Assembly (NCBI GenBank): GCA_964626015.1
Contig: CAZVCC010000005.1
Span: 1 to 64,000 of the forward strand
Direction: 5' to 3'
Length of the DNA stretch: 64,000 nt
Source of the DNA: CAIKZJ01 sp964626015
GTDB lineage: Bacteria; Bacteroidota; Ignavibacteria; Tepidaquicellales; Tepidaquicellaceae
Every line of letters begins with the position of its first letter. Position 1 is the first letter of the stretch. This document shows positions 8,393 through 16,836 of the stretch, piece by piece. Under the pieces are notes generated by a model. The model worked only from the letters and a program-made list of their open reading frames with translations. It was not told where the DNA came from and searched no databases. Both the position numbers and the translations under genes were made by a program.

Positions 8393-9420
8393 TTTATATC
8401 ACCCGCTTTCTTCTTTCTAATTCTGAACTTAACTCCAAATAATCCCTGAGGACGGGTTAACATCATTATAATAAGCAGAAGAGCATACACAACCATTCTG
8501 TACTCGGAAATGCCGCGAAGTAATTCGGGAAGAATAGTAAGTATCACAGCAGCTATGATAACACCGGGAATGCTTCCCATACCCCCAAGAATAACCATTG
8601 CGACTATTTCGATCGATTTAAGGAAATTGAAGTCTTCAGGATTCAGATAAAGATTGAAATGTCCGTATAGAGCACCGGCAACACCCGCAAAGAAAGCACC
8701 GCTTACGAAAGCCATGACTTTAAACTTCGTAGTATTAATACCCATCGATTCAGCTGCGACCTCATCATCTTTGACAGCAATGAATCCCCTTCCGTAAGTT
8801 GAGTTAATCAGATTAAATGTGAAATAGATAAGGATAGCCGCGACAAAGAACACCCAGAAAAAGTCTGTGTATTTCGGCACGCTGTAAAAGATGAATGAAT
8901 CCTGAGACCCCTCAAGCATTGAAAGACTTTTTACTCCATTGCTGTACTGATATACACCGCGGTACCCCTGTGATGCTCCAATGAAATCCATACCCTGAAT
9001 CAGGACACGTATAATTTCAGAAAAGCCGAGAGTAACGATTGCAAGATAATCACCTTTGAGACGCAATGACGGGACTCCAACTAACAAGCCTATTAATGCT
9101 GCAGCAATACCACCAGCTATCATCACAACTACGAAAGTCATGTTCTCACCGAACATACCTGTACCAAACAAGTTGCTGAAAAAGGGTGCAAAGTAAGTTG
9201 AGAAAGCAATTGATAAGTAACCGCCGATAGCCATGAAGCCGGCATGACCAAGAGAGAACTGACCTGTAAAACCGTTAATTAAATTAAGACTCGAAGCAAG
9301 AATTATGTTGATTCCTATGTAGATAAGGATTGTGTAATAATAAGGATCAATAGAATCTTTTACAAGATTGATGAGAAATATTGCAAGTACAGTACCAACA
9401 AAATAAATCTTACTCTTCAT
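8389..9420 (-). CDS. livM: Branched-chain amino acid ABC transporter permease LivM
   Basis: This 343-residue integral membrane protein has about nine hydrophobic segments and the LivM hallmarks NGFTGQFSLGHAGF (residues about 49-62), GDYLAIVTLGF, AAESMGIN and MVILGGMGSIPG. The basic C-terminus (RIRKKKAGDIK) is cytoplasmic. It is the first gene of the operon here. The usual upstream partners livH (second permease) and livJ/livK (binding protein) are absent: the next gene upstream is tRNA-Val. The missing parts must be encoded elsewhere if the transporter works as the standard heterodimer. Confidence 0.92.
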   Translation of the reverse strand: MKSKIYFVGTVLAIFLINLVKDSIDPYYYTILIYIGINIILASSLNLINGFTGQFSLGHAGFMAIGGYLSIAFSTYFAPFFSNLFGTGMFGENMTFVVVMIAGGIAAALIGLLVGVPSLRLKGDYLAIVTLGFSEIIRVLIQGMDFIGASQGYRGVYQYSNGVKSLSMLEGSQDSFIFYSVPKYTDFFWVFFVAAILIYFTFNLINSTYGRGFIAVKDDEVAAESMGINTTKFKVMAFVSGAFFAGVAGALYGHFNLYLNPEDFNFLKSIEIVAMVILGGMGSIPGVIIAAVILTILPELLRGISEYRMVVYALLLIIMMLTRPQGLFGVKFRIRKKKAGDIK

Positions 9421-9505
9421 CCTCAGTTAAAGTTTACAAATCATTGTTCTTTAAACCAAAAAAGATTGTTGACCCGAATTAAAAGAATCTACAACCTTCC
9501 AAGAG

Positions 9506-9579
9506 TGGGCGATTAAGGATTCGAACCTCAGACCCCTTCGGTGTAAACGAAGTGCTCTAACCAACTGAGCTAATCGCCC
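9506..9579 (-). tRNA. tRNA-Val(UAC)
   Basis: A cloverleaf can be drawn: acceptor stem gggcgat / atcgccc, D-loop with agctcagttggttagagc, anticodon stem cttcg / cgaag around loop tttacac (anticodon TAC at positions 34-36), and T-arm with ttcgaat. CCA is not encoded. It lies about 85 bp upstream of livM on the same strand. Confidence 0.93.
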
Positions 9580-9693
9580 TTTTAACAAACAACAAAAATA
9601 CAGCTTAAAGAGGTAATAATCAAACCAATTTAGAGAGAAACCATTTTGAAAAAATTAGTATATGTAAAAACAGAATTACCGCTAAACATACAA

Positions 9694-9737
9694 AAGGTAT
9701 ATTTAAGGCTATTTAAAGGCTAATTAGAGGCAAGTTA
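9694..9737. repeat. 11-bp periodic array B (4 units)
   Basis: Four in-phase 11-bp units share (a/g)agg followed by an AT-rich tail, for example aaggctattta at 9705 and aaggctaatta at 9716. They lie in the 375-bp gap 9421-9795, between tRNA-Val and the 3' end of the glycosyltransferase gene. The only other structure seen in the gap is a small inverted repeat (acttat / ataagt, 9762-9776). Confidence 0.6.
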
Positions 9738-9795
9738 TGAAAAAATAAAGAACTGAAAAATACTTATGGTATAAGTACTTGTATTTACAACAATA

Positions 9796-11244
9796 TCAAA
9801 ATTTGTATATAAGTATTTTGTATAGGTTTTTATCGGGTGATGAGGATTCGTAAATTTTTTCGGAAAATGATGAAAAGAAGCTTTCCCTTTTAGCAGTTGT
9901 AACGATTATAATTTTTTCAGAGTTTAGCTTTAAGGATTCAATGTATTGTTTAGTTTCGAGGTTTTCATACATCCAGAAATGATTGAATGCTTTATAATTA
10001 ATTTCACTTAAAACTTCTATCATAGGGTCGTTGCAGAGAATTACTGCATCAGGATTATTTGAATTCAGCTTCTTCAAAAACTCAATAGTATCACGTTTTT
10101 CGGAGAAGTTGTTTGAGTTTGTATCACGCCAAATGTATAGCCACATTGAGGTATAAAATAGAATTATTATGGCAAATACTGAAAGCAAAAGATTACCCGA
10201 ACTGAAGAGTTTATACTTTTTCAGGTATTCCGATACTGATACAAACCCGTATGCAATGAGCAATGAATAAAAAGGAAGAAGAGATGTAAAGTGGCGGTTA
10301 AGACCCAGGTTTGCCTTCATTACCCAGCTTACTGATATGAATATCAGAATACTCAAAGAAGCTGTAAAGGCTATCTTATTCTCAGCAAAAAACTTTTTTA
10401 AACCGAACGGTACGAATATTATTGCAATACCGGTGAAGATAAACGGAATCCAGAAAGGATAAAAGAATAAATCATTTAAAAATTTCCAAAACCCTCCCTG
10501 CAAAGAACTGACTTCGCCCAATGCATCGTTTGCAAATTTGTGAGTACCATGAAGGAAAGAGAACCATACACCGTCAGACTGAAAACGAAGCAGTGTCCAG
10601 ATTAAAATAATTAAAAACGGGAGGATAAGGTTTAAGAAGTAAGTTAAATTATTACCGCTTTTAGAAATTCTTAAAGTTTTATTTTTAATAATTTGTAACA
10701 AGAAATAAACACCAAGTCCTGCAAGCAATGCCCATGCTTCATAGCGCAGCATACAGGATATTCCGAGCAAAAAAGATGAAAGAATATATTTTTCAAAATC
10801 AAACGCGATTATAAACAACAAGAGCATTAAAGTGAATAGTGGTTCAGGCTGAGCAGTCGTACCCATCAAAATACCTATAGGAGATAGAGCTGTGAGCAAT
10901 GAAGCAATTATCGGGATTAAGCTTTTGGAAAGTTTCTTTTTGAGATAGAAAAATAAAATCAATGGAGTTGCATTCCACAGAATAAGGTTGATAAACCTAA
11001 TAGGTTCGAGGTCGGTTCCGATTAAAACAAAGAATGCACCAATATAATGAAAAAGCGGCAGCCAAACCCAGTGAGAGCTCAGGTTGTAAGGATTCTTGAC
11101 GATATCTCTTGCAATAATAAAATGAGCGTATGCGTCCGTGTCTCCGTCATGAAGCTGAAGAATGAAGAGCAACTGCCAGATTATTACTATTGTTATAGTA
11201 CCGAGGAGAATGAAAAACTCAATATTTCGTTTTACAGGGAACAT
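9796..11244 (-). CDS. Multi-pass membrane glycosyltransferase (GT-C, GT39/ArnT-like)
   Basis: The 482-residue protein has about ten to twelve hydrophobic segments. After the first transmembrane helix comes an acidic loop motif, DGDTDAYAHF (residues about 33-42), where GT-C enzymes place their catalytic or metal-binding acids. HWVWLPLFHYIGAFF and a MLRYEAWAL segment are also typical. A hydrophilic domain of about 90 residues ends the protein. It probably moves a sugar from a polyprenyl-phosphate donor to an acceptor on the outer side of the inner membrane. Donor and acceptor cannot be told. It stands alone between gap and tRNA-Val. Confidence 0.7.
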   Translation of the reverse strand: MFPVKRNIEFFILLGTITIVIIWQLLFILQLHDGDTDAYAHFIIARDIVKNPYNLSSHWVWLPLFHYIGAFFVLIGTDLEPIRFINLILWNATPLILFFYLKKKLSKSLIPIIASLLTALSPIGILMGTTAQPEPLFTLMLLLFIIAFDFEKYILSSFLLGISCMLRYEAWALLAGLGVYFLLQIIKNKTLRISKSGNNLTYFLNLILPFLIILIWTLLRFQSDGVWFSFLHGTHKFANDALGEVSSLQGGFWKFLNDLFFYPFWIPFIFTGIAIIFVPFGLKKFFAENKIAFTASLSILIFISVSWVMKANLGLNRHFTSLLPFYSLLIAYGFVSVSEYLKKYKLFSSGNLLLSVFAIIILFYTSMWLYIWRDTNSNNFSEKRDTIEFLKKLNSNNPDAVILCNDPMIEVLSEINYKAFNHFWMYENLETKQYIESLKLNSEKIIIVTTAKRESFFSSFSEKIYESSSPDKNLYKILIYKF

Positions 11245-11343
11245 TGATGTAATTTTGTAAAAAAGCTTGAATTAATAAATCCAAAAGGATAGAAATGTTA
11301 TTAATTAAGATTCAAAAATGTAAACATGAATTGTCAAATGAAA

Positions 11344-11364
11344 AAGCCGGCGATTAGCCGGCTT
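11344..11364 (-). terminator. Intrinsic terminator of gap
   Basis: A perfect 8-bp stem (aagccggc / gccggctt) with loop gatta is followed on the minus strand by TTTTT. It lies about 90 bp beyond the gap stop codon. A weaker 7-bp inverted repeat (accttct / agaaggt, 11400-11427) lies between the two. Confidence 0.8.
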
Positions 11365-11450
11365 GCAAGTAGTGAAAAAGTTAATAATGATTTTAATATA
11401 CCTTCTCAAACCGAAGTTTAAGAAGGTGTAAAAATATTTACGTTACAAAA

Positions 11451-12443
11451 TTAGATAATTTTTGTTGCTAAGTCAACAACTCTGCAGCTGTATCCCCACT
11501 CATTATCGTACCATCCGATAACTTTTACAAGACTACCGAATGCCATTGTTGAGAGTGCATCGAAGATACATGAATGGTCATTACCTACTATATCAGAAGA
11601 TACAATCGGGTCTTCACAATATTCAAGAATACCTTTGAGGGAAGTTTCCGATGCTTTTTTCATAGCTGCGTTGATTTCTTCTTTCTTAACTTCTTTTTTA
11701 AGAATAACGGTAAAGTCCGTAATGGAGCCGTCAGGTGTCGGGACTCTGAGTGAGAATCCGTCAAGTTTGCCGTTAAGATGTGGCAATACTTTACTTACTG
11801 CTTTTGCTGCACCGGTTGAAGTCGGAATAATATTAACAGCACCAGCTCTTGCTCTTCTGAGGTCTTTGTGCGGCTGGTCTAGCATAACCTGATCGTTCGT
11901 GTAAGAGTGGATAGTATTCATAAAACCTTTTTCAATACCGAAATTCTCGTCGAGAACTTTGACCATAGGTGCGAGACAGTTTGTGGTGCATGAAGCGTTT
12001 GAAATTATCTTATGCTCTGGTTTTAGAACTTCGTCATTAACACCGAGGACAACTATAGCATCGAGGTCATCTTTAGGCGGAGCAGTAAGAATAACTTTTT
12101 TAGCTCCAGCTGTAAGGTGCATAGAAAGCTTTTCTTTTGTAGTAAAGACACCGGTTGATTCGATAACGAGGTCAACACCTTTCTTATTCCATTCGAGTTT
12201 AGTGGGATCTTTTTCAGAAGTAATCAGGATTTCTTTACCGTTAAGAGTAAATCCCTTTTCAGTTGCCTTTAATTCACCCGGAAACCTGCCGTGAATTGAG
12301 TCATATTTAAGAAGATGCGTTAAAGTTTTGGTATCAGCCAGGTCATTAACAGCGACAACCTCAAAACCCCCCTTTTGCATCATCCTTTTAAAAACAAGGC
12401 GTCCGATACGTCCGAAACCATTTATTCCAATTTTTAGTGACAT
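11451..12443 (-). CDS. gap: Glyceraldehyde-3-phosphate dehydrogenase, type I
   Basis: The 330-residue enzyme has the NAD-binding start INGFGRIGRLVFKR, the catalytic motif SNASCTTNC with Cys152, HSYTNDQ, RRARAGAVNIIPTSTGAAKA and the C-terminal WYDNEWGYS. It oxidises and phosphorylates glyceraldehyde 3-phosphate in glycolysis, in the cytoplasm. It is monocistronic. The 173-bp gap upstream is shared with the divergent efp operon, and a hairpin terminator lies at 11344-11364. Nothing is unusual in length or motifs. Confidence 0.97.
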   Translation of the reverse strand: MSLKIGINGFGRIGRLVFKRMMQKGGFEVVAVNDLADTKTLTHLLKYDSIHGRFPGELKATEKGFTLNGKEILITSEKDPTKLEWNKKGVDLVIESTGVFTTKEKLSMHLTAGAKKVILTAPPKDDLDAIVVLGVNDEVLKPEHKIISNASCTTNCLAPMVKVLDENFGIEKGFMNTIHSYTNDQVMLDQPHKDLRRARAGAVNIIPTSTGAAKAVSKVLPHLNGKLDGFSLRVPTPDGSITDFTVILKKEVKKEEINAAMKKASETSLKGILEYCEDPIVSSDIVGNDHSCIFDALSTMAFGSLVKVIGWYDNEWGYSCRVVDLATKII

Positions 12444-12550
12444 TTTAACTCCGTTTTATAGATTTTTGATAAGATTTTAATTGAATTTTATTAAAATACT
12501 TAAAAAGCAAACAAAATTCAAATTAAATAATCCGTATATCTTTAATTGAT

Positions 12551-12582
12551 TTTGCTAACCGAATTCGGTATATTTATAATTG
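12551..12582 (+). promoter_or_regulatory. Candidate Bacteroidota-type promoter for efp-accBC
   Basis: TTTG (12551-12554) and TATAATTG (12575-12582, seven of eight matches to TAnnTTTG) are 20 bp apart, about 35 bp upstream of the efp start. This resembles the Bacteroidota -33/-7 promoter. It is a motif match only, in AT-rich DNA. Confidence 0.35.
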
Positions 12583-12616
12583 CATAAATTAGAATCTTAA
12601 TAAATAAAGAAAAGGA

Positions 12617-13180
12617 ATGGCGACAACTTCAGATTTAAAAAATGGTATTATTATCAAATTTAACAATGATTTACACCAAGTTTTACAGGTAGAGCACAGA
12701 ACTCCCGGGAATTTAAGAGCATTTTATCAGGTAAAAATGAGGAATTTAAGAAACGGGAAGATGATAGACAACAGGTTCCGTTCTGGTGAGGAAATTACTG
12801 TTGAGAGACTCGAACAGAAGGTTTATCAGTATTTGTACAAGGATAATACAGAGTACTACTTCATGGAGAACGAGACGTACGACCAGATACATTTATTGGA
12901 AGACATAGTTGGAGAGCAGGGTGAATTTTTAAAAGCAGGACAGGAAGTTCAGATTGTTTTTCATAATGGAAAGGCACTTTCGCTTGTTTTACCGCCTCAT
13001 ATTGTATTACAAGTTACTTCAGCCCCGCCTGCCGTAAAAGGAAATACATCGACTAACGCAACAAAAACAGTTACTCTGGAAACAGGGGCAGAGGTAAATG
13101 TACCTTTGTTTATTGATGAAGGAGAATTTATAAAGATAGATATACGCACAAGAGAATATCTTGAAAGAGTTAAAAAATAA
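12617..13180 (+). CDS. efp: Translation elongation factor P
   Basis: The 187-residue, three-domain EF-P (KOW-like N-terminal domain, then two OB domains) ends in IDIRTREYLERVKK as usual. It binds ribosomes stalled at polyproline and promotes peptide bond formation. The exposed loop of domain I reads HRTPGNLRAF, which places Asn at residue 32, where most EF-Ps carry Lys (or Arg) that is lysylated, hydroxylated, aminopentanolated or rhamnosylated. No modification gene is nearby. It leads an apparent operon with accB (27 bp gap) and accC, an order common in this phylum. An AAAAGGA sequence lies just before the ATG. Confidence 0.96.
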   Translation: MATTSDLKNGIIIKFNNDLHQVLQVEHRTPGNLRAFYQVKMRNLRNGKMIDNRFRSGEEITVERLEQKVYQYLYKDNTEYYFMENETYDQIHLLEDIVGEQGEFLKAGQEVQIVFHNGKALSLVLPPHIVLQVTSAPPAVKGNTSTNATKTVTLETGAEVNVPLFIDEGEFIKIDIRTREYLERVKK

Positions 13181-13207
13181 ACAGAATTTTAATAATTAAA
13201 AATACAG

Positions 13208-13696
13208 ATGAAAATGGACTTAAAATACTTACAAAAGATTATAAAGATGCTTGATACAAGTAATCTTGCTGAAATAGAAATTGAAGAAGAAGGCACAAAA
13301 ATAAGATTATCAAAACCGAGACCGAAGATGTTTGCAGGAACAGTTCCAATGGTACCACAGCAAGGCGGCGGATTTATGCATACTCCGGCGTCAGGAATGG
13401 AAACAACTCATGAAGCAAAAACTGAGACAAAGAAAGAAGAAATATTAGGTGCTAATGTTTACGAAGTCAGATCCCCGATGGTAGGAACGTTTTATGCATC
13501 ACCTTCACCAGACGCAGACCCATACGTAAAAGCAGGAGATTCGGTAACTACAGGGTCAGTAATCTGCATCATTGAAGCAATGAAACTCATGAACGAAATT
13601 GAGTCAGAAGTCTCCGGAAAAGTACTAAAAATACTCGTTGAAAACGGCACGGCAGTTGAATACGACCAGCCGCTGATGTTAATAGAGAAAGCATAA
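13208..13696 (+). CDS. accB: Acetyl-CoA carboxylase biotin carboxyl carrier protein
   Basis: The 162-residue BCCP has an N-terminal region (DLKYLQKIIKMLDTSNLAEIE), a flexible linker rich in Pro, Gln and Gly (about 45-85), and a C-terminal biotinyl domain (VRSPMVGTFYASPSPDADPYVKAG). Biotin is attached to Lys126 in EAMKLMNE. The -YASPSPDA- thumb is typical of true AccB. It carries carboxyl groups between AccC and the carboxyltransferase for malonyl-CoA synthesis. accC follows after 26 bp. Confidence 0.96.
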   Translation: MKMDLKYLQKIIKMLDTSNLAEIEIEEEGTKIRLSKPRPKMFAGTVPMVPQQGGGFMHTPASGMETTHEAKTETKKEEILGANVYEVRSPMVGTFYASPSPDADPYVKAGDSVTTGSVICIIEAMKLMNEIESEVSGKVLKILVENGTAVEYDQPLMLIEKA

Positions 13697-13722
13697 AAAT
13701 AAACTTATACGGAGGAGATTAT

Positions 13723-15066
13723 ATGTTTAATAAAATTTTAATAGCTAATAGAGGCGAAGTTGCATTAAGAATAATAAGAACATGCAAAGAATTAGGCATT
13801 AAGACTGTTGCTGTATATTCGACAGCTGACAAAAACTCGTTACACGTAAGATTTGCAGATGAAGCCGTATGTATAGGACCTCCGCAGTCGGACCAAAGTT
13901 ATTTAAGCATACCAAAAATAATAGCAGCAGCGGAGATTACGAATGCTGATGCGATACATCCCGGATACGGGTTTCTTGCGGAAAATGCTGAATTTGCAGA
14001 GATATGCGCAGATACAAACATTACATTTATAGGTCCAAAGCCTGAAATGATAACCAAGATGGGAGATAAGGCAATAGCAAAAGGACTTATGAAGGAAGCG
14101 GGTGTACCGCTTGTTCCGGGCAGCGACGGGAAATTCAGTGATTATGAGACTGCAGCGAGCATTGCAGATAGAGTCGGATATCCTATCATGCTAAAAGCGG
14201 CAGCAGGAGGCGGCGGAAAGGGAATGAGGATAGTTCGGGAAGCGAGTCATCTTGAGCAGGCGATGTTTATAGCAAAAAGCGAAGCTCTTGCAGCGTTTGG
14301 TGATGACAGTATGTATATCGAGAAATTAGTCGAAAATCCAAGGCATGTAGAAATTCAGATAATGGGCGATAAGTACGGCACGATTGTACATGTTGGTGAG
14401 AGAGACTGTACGGTTCAAAGAAGACATCAGAAGTTAATAGAAGAATCACCATCTCCGATACTTGATGAGGATTTAAGAGAGAGAATGTGCGAGGCTGCAA
14501 TAGCTGCAGGGAAAACGGTAAATTATGAGAGTTTAGGAACGGTTGAATTTTTAGTGGATAAGAACAAGGATTTTTATTTCATGGAAATGAATACAAGGAT
14601 ACAGGTAGAACATCCTATTACTGAAGCAGTATCAGGTCTTGACCTTGTTAAGGAACAAATAAAGATAGCCGCCGGGGAAAAGATAGCGAAGAAGAAGCAG
14701 AAATTGTTCGGGCATTCGTTTGAAGTGAGAATAAATGCTGAAGACCCCTCGAAGAATTTTCAATCGAGTCCAGGACTTATAACTGCATTCAACGCACCGG
14801 GAGGTCACGGAGTGAGAATAGACACGCACTGCTACTCCGGTTATAACATACCCCCTCATTATGATTCTATGATAGCTAAACTTATTGTACTCGGCACTAC
14901 AAGAGAAGAGGCAATAGCGAGGATGCTAAGAGCACTCGATGAATTTATAATTGAAGGAGTAAAGACAACATTACCAATTTTTAAACAAATATTCAGAGAG
15001 AAAAAATTTATCGAAAGTGATTTCGATACTAACTACATTGAAAAAAGAGAAGAAATTGAAGTTTAG
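13723..15066 (+). CDS. accC: Acetyl-CoA carboxylase, biotin carboxylase subunit
   Basis: The 447-residue biotin carboxylase begins FNKILIANRGEVALRIIRTC. It has the Gly-rich ATP-grasp loop AAAGGGGKGMR (about 163-173), the ERDCTVQRRHQKL segment, and the catalytic EMNTRIQVEHPITE. It uses ATP and bicarbonate to carboxylate the biotin of AccB. A strong Shine-Dalgarno (GGAGGAG) precedes the ATG. The carboxyltransferase genes accA/accD are not in the window. The next gene overlaps its 3' end. Confidence 0.97.
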   Translation: MFNKILIANRGEVALRIIRTCKELGIKTVAVYSTADKNSLHVRFADEAVCIGPPQSDQSYLSIPKIIAAAEITNADAIHPGYGFLAENAEFAEICADTNITFIGPKPEMITKMGDKAIAKGLMKEAGVPLVPGSDGKFSDYETAASIADRVGYPIMLKAAAGGGGKGMRIVREASHLEQAMFIAKSEALAAFGDDSMYIEKLVENPRHVEIQIMGDKYGTIVHVGERDCTVQRRHQKLIEESPSPILDEDLRERMCEAAIAAGKTVNYESLGTVEFLVDKNKDFYFMEMNTRIQVEHPITEAVSGLDLVKEQIKIAAGEKIAKKKQKLFGHSFEVRINAEDPSKNFQSSPGLITAFNAPGGHGVRIDTHCYSGYNIPPHYDSMIAKLIVLGTTREEAIARMLRALDEFIIEGVKTTLPIFKQIFREKKFIESDFDTNYIEKREEIEV

Positions 15067-15586
15067 AAGAATTAAAATAGCCGGAACAACACTGCTGACG
15101 ATATTACTGCTTTTTACAGTAACATTAGCCGGACAGACAAAGAAGACGGATTCAACGGGAAAGAAGCAAACAGACACGTCAAAGATCAATACTGTACAGA
15201 TTGATACTTCAAAGATAATAAACCAGATTGATACGATGAGTACGGCAGTAATTAAGACGGACTCAGTAATTAACGCATCTGAAAAGGAAACACCAAGATT
15301 TACGAACATAAATCTATTTGTTTACATACTGCTTTCTGTGGCGGGAGCAGGATTCTTCTTCTTTCTGTTTGTAAAAACATTGTTCAGAACGTTTCACAGG
15401 ACAAAGTCCACAAGACAATCATTGCTGCTAAGCTGGAATTTATTTTTTATAGTAACGATTATCTGGGTTTTTATAATTTGGGGAATAATTGCAGGTATGT
15501 GGTCATCCGCTGCCTTTATGACAATATTGATTTTTCTGTTTATAGTCAGTTTGATTATGAGCATTATAGCTTTAAAAAGTAAATAA
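15056..15586 (+). CDS. Small membrane protein of unknown function
   Basis: I do not recognise this protein. The open frame extends to a GTG at 15017 inside accC, but a TTG at 15056 with agaagaaa ahead of it gives a product starting with a signal peptide or anchor (FRRIKIAGTTLLTILLLFTV), so that start is preferred. A Thr/Lys/Asp-rich stretch of about 65 residues follows, then three hydrophobic segments in the C-terminal half (near YILLSVAGAGFFFFLFV, LFFIVTIIWVFIIWG and FMTILIFLFIVSLIMSI). It lies between accC and the enoyl-reductase-like gene, 9 bp before the latter, so it is probably co-transcribed with the fatty acid genes. Confidence 0.6.
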   Translation: MKFRRIKIAGTTLLTILLLFTVTLAGQTKKTDSTGKKQTDTSKINTVQIDTSKIINQIDTMSTAVIKTDSVINASEKETPRFTNINLFVYILLSVAGAGFFFFLFVKTLFRTFHRTKSTRQSLLLSWNLFFIVTIIWVFIIWGIIAGMWSSAAFMTILIFLFIVSLIMSIIALKSK

Positions 15587-15595
15587 TAATATATA

Positions 15596-16393
15596 ATGGA
15601 GAAAACTTATTTTGCGCTAATTCTGGGAGCATCAAGCGGCTTCGGGAAGGAAATAGCACTTACTCTTGCAAAGGACGGGGTAAACATTATTGGTGTACAT
15701 TTAGACAGGGCAACAACGATGCCTGACGTAGAGAAAGAAATTGAAGAAATTAAGTCATACGGAGTTGAAGCACATTTCTTCAACATCAATGCAGCTGACC
15801 CGCATAAGCGTGAAGATGTACTTAATACAGTTGCCGAAATATTCAAGAATAAAAACAATCCAACTATAAAGGTATTAGTTCATTCACTTGCATTCGGTAC
15901 ACTTCGAAAATTCGTGAGTGAAGACGGCAACGATCAGATAAATATGAAGCAGATGGAAATGACTGTTGACGTTATGGCTCACAGTCTTGTTTACTGGACT
16001 CAGGAAGTCTTAAAAAGAGACTTGATGAAAGCAGGAGGTAAAATATATGCTATGACATCATCAGGCGGTTCAAGGGTTATTGAGTTTTATGGTGCAGTAT
16101 CAGCAGCGAAAGCTTGTCTTGAATCACATGTAAGGCAGCTTGCGTTAGAATTAGGACACAGGCATATATCTGTAAATGCTCTGCTTGCGGGTGTTACAGA
16201 CACTCCTGCACTAAGGAAAATACCGAAGAATGATGACCTGATAAAAATGGCTCTAATGAGAAATCCTCAAGGTAAATTAACAGAACCAACAGATATTGCT
16301 AATTTTATTCTTGACAACTATAAACGAGACTCGCACTGGATGACCGGATGTGTTATACACATTGATGGCGGCGAAACGATAAGCGGATTCTAA
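15596..16393 (+). CDS. SDR-family oxidoreductase, probable FabL/FabI-like enoyl-ACP reductase
   Basis: The 265-residue short-chain dehydrogenase has the cofactor motif GASSGFGKE (residues about 11-19), HSLAFG at about 96, and the active-site pair in FYGAVSAAK. There Tyr and Lys are six residues apart (YX6K), the spacing of enoyl-ACP reductases FabI/FabL rather than the YX3K of ordinary SDRs. The C-terminal VIHIDGGETISGF fits. It would reduce enoyl-ACP in fatty acid elongation. Its place behind accB-accC supports that, but the substrate is inferred and other SDR activities are possible. Confidence 0.75.
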   Translation: MEKTYFALILGASSGFGKEIALTLAKDGVNIIGVHLDRATTMPDVEKEIEEIKSYGVEAHFFNINAADPHKREDVLNTVAEIFKNKNNPTIKVLVHSLAFGTLRKFVSEDGNDQINMKQMEMTVDVMAHSLVYWTQEVLKRDLMKAGGKIYAMTSSGGSRVIEFYGAVSAAKACLESHVRQLALELGHRHISVNALLAGVTDTPALRKIPKNDDLIKMALMRNPQGKLTEPTDIANFILDNYKRDSHWMTGCVIHIDGGETISGF

Positions 16394-16407
16394 ATTAAAA
16401 TTAAAGA

Positions 16408-16433
16408 ACATCCTTCCCGCAAGGGAAGGATGT
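16408..16433 (+). terminator. Strong hairpin after the accBC-SDR operon
   Basis: A perfect 11-bp stem (acatccttccc / gggaaggatgt) is closed by a GCAA tetraloop, 15 bp past the SDR stop. It lacks a good T-run on the plus strand, so it may act as a Rho-independent terminator of low efficiency or as a 3'-end stabiliser. The first ATG of the next open frame (16430) lies inside this stem. Confidence 0.55.
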
Positions 16434-16471
16434 TAAATTATCCTCACAAAACAACCAAAACTAATTCTGCA

Positions 16472-16759
16472 ATGATACGTTTCATAAGAAAGGGATATCT
16501 CAAGCTCAAATGCAAGGAATGCCATAAATCACATTCGATAGAAGGCAGAGATCTTGTTTTTGACCCGTACGGGAAGTCTGATAAAGATGGACAGAGTGAA
16601 AGAAAATATTTCAGCAAGAATGACTTTTTCTGTTCATGCGATACGAAGATATCGGCTGAGATAATAATTACTGAATTTCCGGAAGGAAAGATATCTGACA
16701 TTTCGTATGAAGCAAAGAATGCAGAGGTTGTAGAAAAAATTACTGTCAATTTATTATAG
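16472..16759 (+). CDS. Small zinc-ribbon-like protein upstream of the tubulin-like gene
   Basis: I do not recognise this family. The frame opens at ATG 16430, but that codon lies within the hairpin stem at 16408-16433, so the next ATG (16472, MIRFIRKGYLKLKC) is preferred and gives 95 residues. Two cysteine pairs, KCKECHKSH near the N-terminus and FFCSCD in the middle, could bind one zinc ion as a ribbon. It is followed after 77 bp by the tubulin-like gene on the same strand. Whether they work together is not known. Confidence 0.55.
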   Translation: MIRFIRKGYLKLKCKECHKSHSIEGRDLVFDPYGKSDKDGQSERKYFSKNDFFCSCDTKISAEIIITEFPEGKISDISYEAKNAEVVEKITVNLL

Positions 16760-16836
16760 GGAATAATTATTCATGTCTTTTCACTATTTTATAAAACGAG
16801 ATATGATTAATTTTATTAAAACTACAAATAACAGAT

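Noticed and set aside
16430..16471. Upstream ATG (16430) as start of the zinc-ribbon-like gene
   Set aside because: The codon lies within the 11-bp hairpin stem at 16408-16433; the ATG at 16472 begins the conserved-looking part.
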